From assembly GCF_003719825.1 (NCBI RefSeq), contig NZ_RIBS01000001.1:372001-436000 (forward strand): a stretch of 64,000 nt of DNA, read 5' to 3'. The position numbers and the translations under genes were made by a program. Below are positions 63,951-64,000 of this stretch, one piece after another (position 1 is the first letter of the stretch; the number at the start of each line of letters is the position of its first letter). The notes below the pieces were generated by a model, which was given only the letters and a program-made list of their open reading frames with translations, ran no database searches and was not told where the DNA came from. The DNA comes from Montanilutibacter psychrotolerans (GTDB lineage Bacteria; Pseudomonadota; Gammaproteobacteria; Xanthomonadales; Xanthomonadaceae).

Positions 63951-64000
63951 ATGAACCACCACCATGCCATCACCGTCGCCGCGCCGCGCAACCTCGCGCC
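63951..64000 (+). CDS. Next eCIS gene, 5' end only
   Basis: A frame opening at ATG 63951, 7 bp after the spike gene, with 16 codons visible before the window ends (MNHHHAITVAAPRNLA). In related loci the next genes encode a PAAR-like tip, gp25-like and baseplate wedge proteins. It is too short to identify. Confidence 0.45.
   Translation, partial: MNHHHAITVAAPRNLA

Noticed and set aside
55109-64000. Complete prophage
   Set aside because: Only tail-type genes are present; no capsid, terminase, portal, integrase or lysis gene is seen, and DUF4255 plus CIS adaptor indicate an eCIS.

Overview
The window is high-GC bacterial DNA. Its gene content and order point to a gammaproteobacterium of the Lysobacteraceae/Xanthomonadaceae, probably Lysobacter or Luteimonas-like (inference). 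The evidence is a petABC-sspAB block, a Trm112-nadC pair next to purEK, miaB/phoH/ybeY on one strand, an Oar-like TonB-dependent receptor and a fimT-pilV-pilW-pilX-pilY1-pilE pilin operon. Most of the first 41 kb is housekeeping DNA. The accessory parts are 1.7-10.7 kb, 42-53 kb and 53-64 kb.

Layout. 0-12 kb: ybeY (cut by the window edge), phoH and miaB lie on the minus strand. Between phoH and miaB sit about 9 kb of other genes: a PAP2 phosphatase, a ketosynthase III-SDR-MBL hydrolase operon that may make or modify an unknown acyl product, a TetR-HlyD-ABC exporter operon and a GNAT gene. 12-25 kb: a lytic transglycosylase, the cytochrome bc1 operon, sspAB, a two-FHA protein, nadC/Trm112, purEK, sodB, grxD, an atypical SDR and a MarC-type membrane protein. 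25-31 kb: an Oar-like receptor, ppnN and an orphan FimS/AlgZ-type kinase. 31-38 kb: the minor pilin/PilY1/PilE operon. 38.5-41.7 kb: tRNA-Asn, a lone FimT-like pseudopilin, uvrB and tRNA-Val.

Downstream of tRNA-Val lies a small foreign-looking stretch with a HEPN-domain gene of visibly lower GC, followed by a CPBP membrane protease. 44-53 kb is an arsenic region built as two divergent operons. On the minus strand are arsR, two arsenate-reductase-like genes, an aquaglyceroporin and a PhoU-like gene. On the plus strand are marR, an ArsN-like acetyltransferase, a flavoprotein with a Cys-rich tail and a sterol-desaturase-like membrane protein, followed by an alkaline phosphatase and a secreted hypothetical. 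A 26-bp palindrome at the arsR start is a strong operator candidate. No ArsB or Acr3 pump is present in the window, so the aquaporin may be the exit route for arsenite.

The most interesting part is the last 10.6 kb: the first half of an extracellular contractile injection system (eCIS, phage-tail-like). It encodes a DUF4255 (Pvc16-type) protein, two sheath-type proteins, two tube proteins, a CIS tube-adaptor protein with an unusual Gly/Ala-rich tail, a 55-aa protein, a gpD-like hub and a gpV-like spike, and it runs off the right edge. A sigma-54 activator gene lies just upstream, and between it and the structural genes is a near-perfect -24/-12 sigma-54 promoter (54758-54773). Together these suggest RpoN-controlled production of the particle.
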